A stretch of 64,000 bases of DNA from Hevea brasiliensis (taxonomy: Eukaryota > Streptophyta > Magnoliopsida > Malpighiales > Euphorbiaceae): positions 15,267,100-15,331,099 of the forward strand of contig NC_079496.1 in NCBI RefSeq assembly GCF_030052815.1, in the 5' to 3' direction. Shown here piece after piece: positions 59,833 to 64,000 of this stretch (the stretch's first letter is position 1; each line of letters begins with the position of its first letter). Position numbers and translations under genes: made by a program. Below the pieces are notes generated by a model, which made no database searches, was not told the origin of the DNA, and was given only the letters and a program-made list of their open reading frames with translations.

Positions 59833-60103
59833 TATATAAGCTGAGTTATAATATAATTTTTCTTTCTACACACCAATGGCAGTGCTATTTACTTGTCAAC
59901 AAATCAGCACTCCCCACTTGGCTGTACATGCAATTAATTCAGCGACTGACAGGTAATCTTTTTTCCATTTTTTCTTTGTTCAATAATTGATTCATTCTCA
60001 TTAATTGGTATGGTGACATCTGATTCCGCCATTGCATTTCTATAGTACCGCTCCGAGCTCCAAGTTTAGATACAGTAATGGTTTCAAGTTTCCACCCCTA
60101 TAA
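59833..60103 (+). pseudogene. Possible 5' end of a plastid-targeted protein gene
   Basis: A TATA box (TATATAAG, 59833-59840) lies 36 bases before ATG 59876 in a good context (CACCAATGGC). Exon 59876-59952 reads MAVLFTCQQISTPHLAVHAI and ends at GACAG|GTAATC. A TTTCTATAG acceptor (ends 60045) joins in phase to TAPSSKFRYSNGFKFPPL and a stop at 60101. The deduced peptide is rich in Ser/Thr and basic residues with few acidic ones, like a chloroplast transit peptide, but no mature domain follows. It may be a promoter/first-exon fragment. Inference only. Confidence 0.25.
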
Positions 60104-60862
60104 TCTGGCACAATGTGGTTAGTCTTCGTTTTCCAACCACCTACGCCAATGACTTCAATGCAGTAGAATTTGGTTTCTTAAGACTAATTTAGGTAATTAT
60201 CAACCTGTCATGGTCGTTTTAATAGCGGTCTAAATTTGTGCGTGCATTTTTTCCTTCGACCAAAAAAAAAAAAAAAAAGTAATTGTCAACCTGAGTCAAC
60301 CCTGACAAACACAATATGCAAGACTGTCATTATAAACTGAACTTCTTTAGTTCTTAATATTGATAATGAAAACATGCAAAGCTATCAATAATAACAGATG
60401 CCTTTTGCAGTTACTTTGGTTTTAATCTACTTTGTTTTTACTTTATTCCTTTTACGATTAGATTATAGCTCTTTTTTTTTTTTTAGGGAGATTAGGGAAG
60501 CGTAAACTAAAAGTTGATATCTTTTAGGCGAGTGATATACCATTTAATCATTAAAACAAGTTAAGCTAGGTAATATTAGATTACAGCTTATTAATTCATT
60601 TGAGGTTATTCACATAATACGTTTTACTCTATTAAAATAAAGTAATTATAGATTTCCATAATAATAACTAGACTCTTAACATTTTAAATACCATTTTGGA
60701 TACATCAAATATAGATTCCTAGATATTAGATCATACATTAACTCGACAAAATTTACAAGTACACCACAACAATTATCTAGCACATAAAATTTTCTTTAAT
60801 TTACCTTATAAAAAAATTATTATTCAAAATTCGAAGTCTATCTTTTCAGTAATAAGTTGGCC

Positions 60863-60895
<33 letters not shown>

Positions 60896-61794
60896 AGATA
60901 TGCAAAACGTCATTTTTTTCCCTTAATAATTCATCAAAGCAAGGTTCTAAATAGAATATTATCAGATGTTCAAAAGCATTTTTTCTTTTTTCATAATTTT
61001 CTATTGTGGGTAGCTATTTATGCGTAGCATTAGAAGTTGGTCATAATAAAATAATATATTAAAATTGGACCTTTTTGATACTCAATTTGTTCTTGCATAA
61101 AAAAATAAAATATTTCATGTCATAAAAATTAAGAATACTCAAAAACAATTTCCATAATTTTCAGATGAGTACAACTATTTTTTCATATGTTGCATGTAAG
61201 AAAAATAAATTAAAAATTTTAAAAAAATAAAAAAGGGTGAGGGGCTTGACCTCAAAGTCAAATTAGATGAGAAATTATATAATATAACTGTAATTTCATG
61301 TGAGTAATTTTACATGAATGACAAAAAAAAAAAAAAAAAAAGACACATCAATAGAAGTGTGTCCCACAAGTAAGAAAGTAGAAAAAAAAAATATATCAAA
61401 CAATTATTTTTTTTTCCAATGACTACATTTATGGCCATGTTAATTTATTAGTGGTTTGTTATTCCATATATACATTCTATATGAAATCGTTGATTTACTG
61501 TATAATTATTTCATACTACAGTTTAAGTGGGATACCTCAAGGACTCATGTGTTCTAGCTCCTAGTCGTATGAATTTTTTTTATTTTAAAATAAATATTTT
61601 ATGCAAAAAATAATTTACTCATTAGAAAATTATGGAAAAAAAAAAATTTTGAGTTTTCAACAATATTCTTGATTTTTTATGAGAAATAATTTATTTTTGA
61701 TGCAGGAATATTGAGCATGGAAAGTGGTTTCTTCAAAAATATTATCTTATTATGATTCATTTCTAAAACTATGCAAAAATAACTACATACATAA

Positions 61795-61795
<1 letters not shown>
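60104..61795. other. AT-rich intergenic stretch
   Basis: Poly-A runs at 60261-60277, 60866-60892 and 61322-61341. No gene or paired repeat recognised. Confidence 0.6.
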
Positions 61796-61828
<33 letters not shown>

Positions 61829-61829
61829 G

Positions 61830-62260
61830 ATCCAGTAATTCGGATTTTCGGATAACCCATGAACCTAATCATATTTAATGGTTTAATTATGAGATTCGTT
61901 TAATCGGTTTAAACACTGTAAGACCAATTCAATAAAAGAAAAGAATTTTGATTAAAGATAAGTAACATTGATAGGATTGCCAATATAGCAACCTCTATAA
62001 TTATGCTAGCTAATAATATCCATATAATTGCATAATTAACTTACCATAATCAACTATTATCTATATGCTACGTAAAGAGATCATATTATATATGAAGGTA
62101 GGTTCTTTCTTCCTAATCAATCTAATGCACTATTCTCTCATATCAGCTCTAACTTAAGCATCGAAGGATCCTAATTGGATTTATATCCGATGAACCTCTG
62201 ACTCATTTATTTTCTATTTTGCAAGTTCATACCCATAAGAAATTTCCATGGACCACAATA
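61830..62260 (+). repeat. Gypsy LTR, 3' portion (left copy)
   Basis: Aligns with 63420-63836: shared GAGATTCGTTTAATC/GAGATTTGTTTAGTC, CTTGATTAAAGATAAG-type text, TTATGCTAGCTAATAATATC, AGGTAGGTTCTTT, ACTATTCTCTCATAT and TTTTCTATTTTGCA. The 5' part of the LTR, including the tandem array seen in the right copy, is absent. Confidence 0.85.
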
Positions 62261-62278
62261 ACGGCACCGTCTATGGAA
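62261..62278 (+). other. Primer binding site of the right-hand gypsy element
   Basis: ACGGCACCGTCTATGGAA directly after the left LTR, a decayed form of the GGCGCCGTCTGTGGGAA site found in many plant TAT-type gypsy elements. Confidence 0.65.
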
Positions 62279-62930
62279 AACGACACAAGAAGCTATGTCT
62301 CTTCCTTATATTCTTTATATTCTAAACTCAAAATAAGAGAATGAACCAAGTGAACGGATGGCTTGTCATTTGCAACAACTCAGCAAAAAATTTTTTTTAT
62401 CACGCTCAAGAAATTTTTAAATTTACTCAGAAATAATTTAAAAAATTTATTTACAGTCACATGAGTTTTGTTTTAAATTTGCCAGAAGGCATTATATCCT
62501 ATTGGACCATCAATTAATGACATTCTTCTTGTAGTAAGTATAAATACTTTATCATTACATCACCCTTTTTTTTTCTTTGTTATTAAGTGCCTATATATAA
62601 CTCATATGCTTCAGGAGATATTTACATATTTTATTTTACAAAGATTTAATATTTAAAAAAAATTAAATAAACATAAGAATTGCATTATTTACAGTTTTAA
62701 TGGTTTTTCTTACGTTATTTGTAACCGATGTGCAATTGGACATTGTGATATTGCATTTTATGGTGCCATCAGTCTATTATTACAAATTTGCCATTTGTTT
62801 GTTAGTTATTAGATGTGCAATATACACTTTATACATCATATTATTTAAAGAAACTATTGAGCAAATTCACAACATATATTATATGGAATTTTCTTCACAA
62901 AAAAACTTGCACAAAACATTATTTTTGTAG
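62279..62930 (+). other. Interior of the right-hand gypsy element, no coding capacity
   Basis: AT-rich, with no gag or pol motif in any frame. An open stretch at 62700-62930 has no recognisable domain. The element has lost, or never had, its coding region. Confidence 0.6.
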
Positions 62931-63836
62931 ATAAAAACAAAGGGTTCTTAGCCTATCCATGATGATTATACACCAGGCTAAAACAAAGGATGCTTAGCCC
63001 ATCCACGATGATAGTCCGCTAGGCTAAATCAGAGTGTGCTTAGCCCATCCATGACGATAGTTCACTAAGCCAAATAAACTAAGAGTGCTTAACTCATCCA
63101 TGGTAATAATCCACCAAACTAAATAAACTAAGGGTGCTTAACCCATCTACGATGATATAACCCATCAACGATGATAGACTGATAGGCTAAATAAACTAAG
63201 GGTGCTTAACCCATTTACGATGATAGTCCGCTAGGGCTAAAAAATAAAAGTGCTTAGCCTACTCAAAGCAATAGTCCACAAGGCTAAATAATTGAAAGTG
63301 TAAGCCCACCTAAGGCAATAGTCTGCCAAGATAAGTAAATGAAAGATGAAAGTCCAACTAAGGCGATAGTCCACCATTATCAAGTTCAAGGTGATAATTC
63401 GCACTATAAAAATTGTAAGGTGATGGCTATGAGATTTGTTTAGTCAGTTCAACCACTGTAAGGCCCACTCAATAAAAGGAAAGGATCTTGATTAAAGATA
63501 AGCAATATTGGCATGATTGCTAAATATAACAATCCCTATAATTATGCACTATAAATAGAAATATAATCCTATAATTATGCTAGCTAATAATATCCATATA
63601 ATTATATACTTGGCCTACCATAATCAACCATTGTCTATATCCTATATAAAGAAATAAGATTATTTATAGAGGTAGGTTCTTTGTCCCTAATCATCCAAAT
63701 ACACTATTCTCTCATATGAGCTTTAACTTGAGCATATGAGGATCCTCACCGGGTCCATACTCAGTGGACCTATAATCCATTTATTTTCTGTTTTGCAGGT
63801 CCATATCCACAAAGAATTTTCAAGGATTGCAACACT
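62931..63836 (+). repeat. Gypsy LTR (right copy) with tandem array
   Basis: The 3' part 63420-63836 pairs with 61830-62260. Upstream is an array of about eight units, 46-49 bases long, of the form GTGCTTAGCCCATCCACGATG then ATAGTCCGCTAGGCTAAA. The CTTAGCC/CTTAACC word recurs near 62948, 62993, 63039, 63088, 63137, 63204, 63252 and 63300 (one gap of 67). The text after 63836 (TTGCCAAGGTATTTTTGAC) is probably interior of a further copy, cut by the window end. Confidence 0.82.
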
Positions 63837-64000
63837 CCTTTTTTTTGCCAAGGTATTTTTGACATTAAAAATGTCAATTGTGCAAAGTCAACATTCTTAG
63901 TATCGACTGCATTTCACTAGTTAACATTTATAGTATCATCTTTTACCAAATCCCATTTTTGACATTTATATTATTGACTTGAGCCAAATTAAGACCATCC

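Noticed and set aside
62700..62930. 76-residue hydrophobic frame
   Set aside because: AT-rich interior of a non-coding gypsy element with no domain or context support.

Overview
This is plant nuclear DNA, almost certainly from a eudicot. It is AT-rich, carries an intron-split S-locus-type receptor kinase, and is filled with Ty1/copia and Ty3/gypsy LTR retrotransposons, a plant RTE-type LINE and a hAT element. I could not name the species. There are no rRNA genes, no confident tRNA genes and no CRISPR arrays. No gene in the window looks intact.

The left two thirds (1-43390) is one broken gene: a G-type lectin S-receptor-like serine/threonine kinase on the + strand whose start codon lies before base 1. 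Two insertion events split it. (A) A solo LTR at 1109-7881 sits in the PAN-domain part of exon 1 and itself carries copia element B (2740-7736, minus strand, target duplication GTTAA). (C) A copia element at 10022-42588 (minus strand, duplication ATAAT) sits in kinase exon 5, just before the HRD loop. C carries D, a 4.26-kb solo LTR (13834-41832, duplication TTTTC). D carries E, an Athila-like gypsy element (14340-38078, minus strand, duplication CTTCT). E carries F, a 9.69-kb gag-protease-only gypsy element (17728-27418, plus strand, duplication ACAGA). Removing the layers one at a time rejoins the reading frames of C and of the kinase, so the order kinase, C, D, E, F is well supported.

E has gag-protease, reverse transcriptase/RNase H, integrase and an extra downstream ORF of the Athila ORF1/env-like kind, with three nonsense codons in pol. 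F has only gag-protease, also with three nonsense codons, and no polymerase or integrase, yet its two LTRs are the same length and differ at only about twenty positions by eye. E and F share their gag type, a tRNA-Asp-type primer binding site and a long conserved 3' noncoding stretch. F is therefore best read as a non-autonomous element moved by enzymes from an E-like relative. F also carries an unusual array of about eight 73-bp units built from nested TGCATAAG/CTTATGCA palindromes. The same words occur in its LTRs, and a parallel GCTTAAG/CTTAAGC vocabulary occurs in the A and E LTRs.

The right third (43391-64000) is intergenic repeat debris: a small internally deleted gypsy remnant (about 43.8-44.9 kb), a hAT-type element (47365-48692) with an RTE fragment inside, a TRIM-like element (52526-53842), a 3.07-kb degenerate RTE LINE (54749-57820) inside another LTR fragment, an LTR-derived hairpin with long AT tracts (57852-58136), a possible 5' end of a plastid-targeted protein gene (59876-60103), and a gypsy LTR pair (61.8-63.84 kb) with a tandem array of 46-49-bp units. 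The rest is AT-rich sequence with no recognisable gene.
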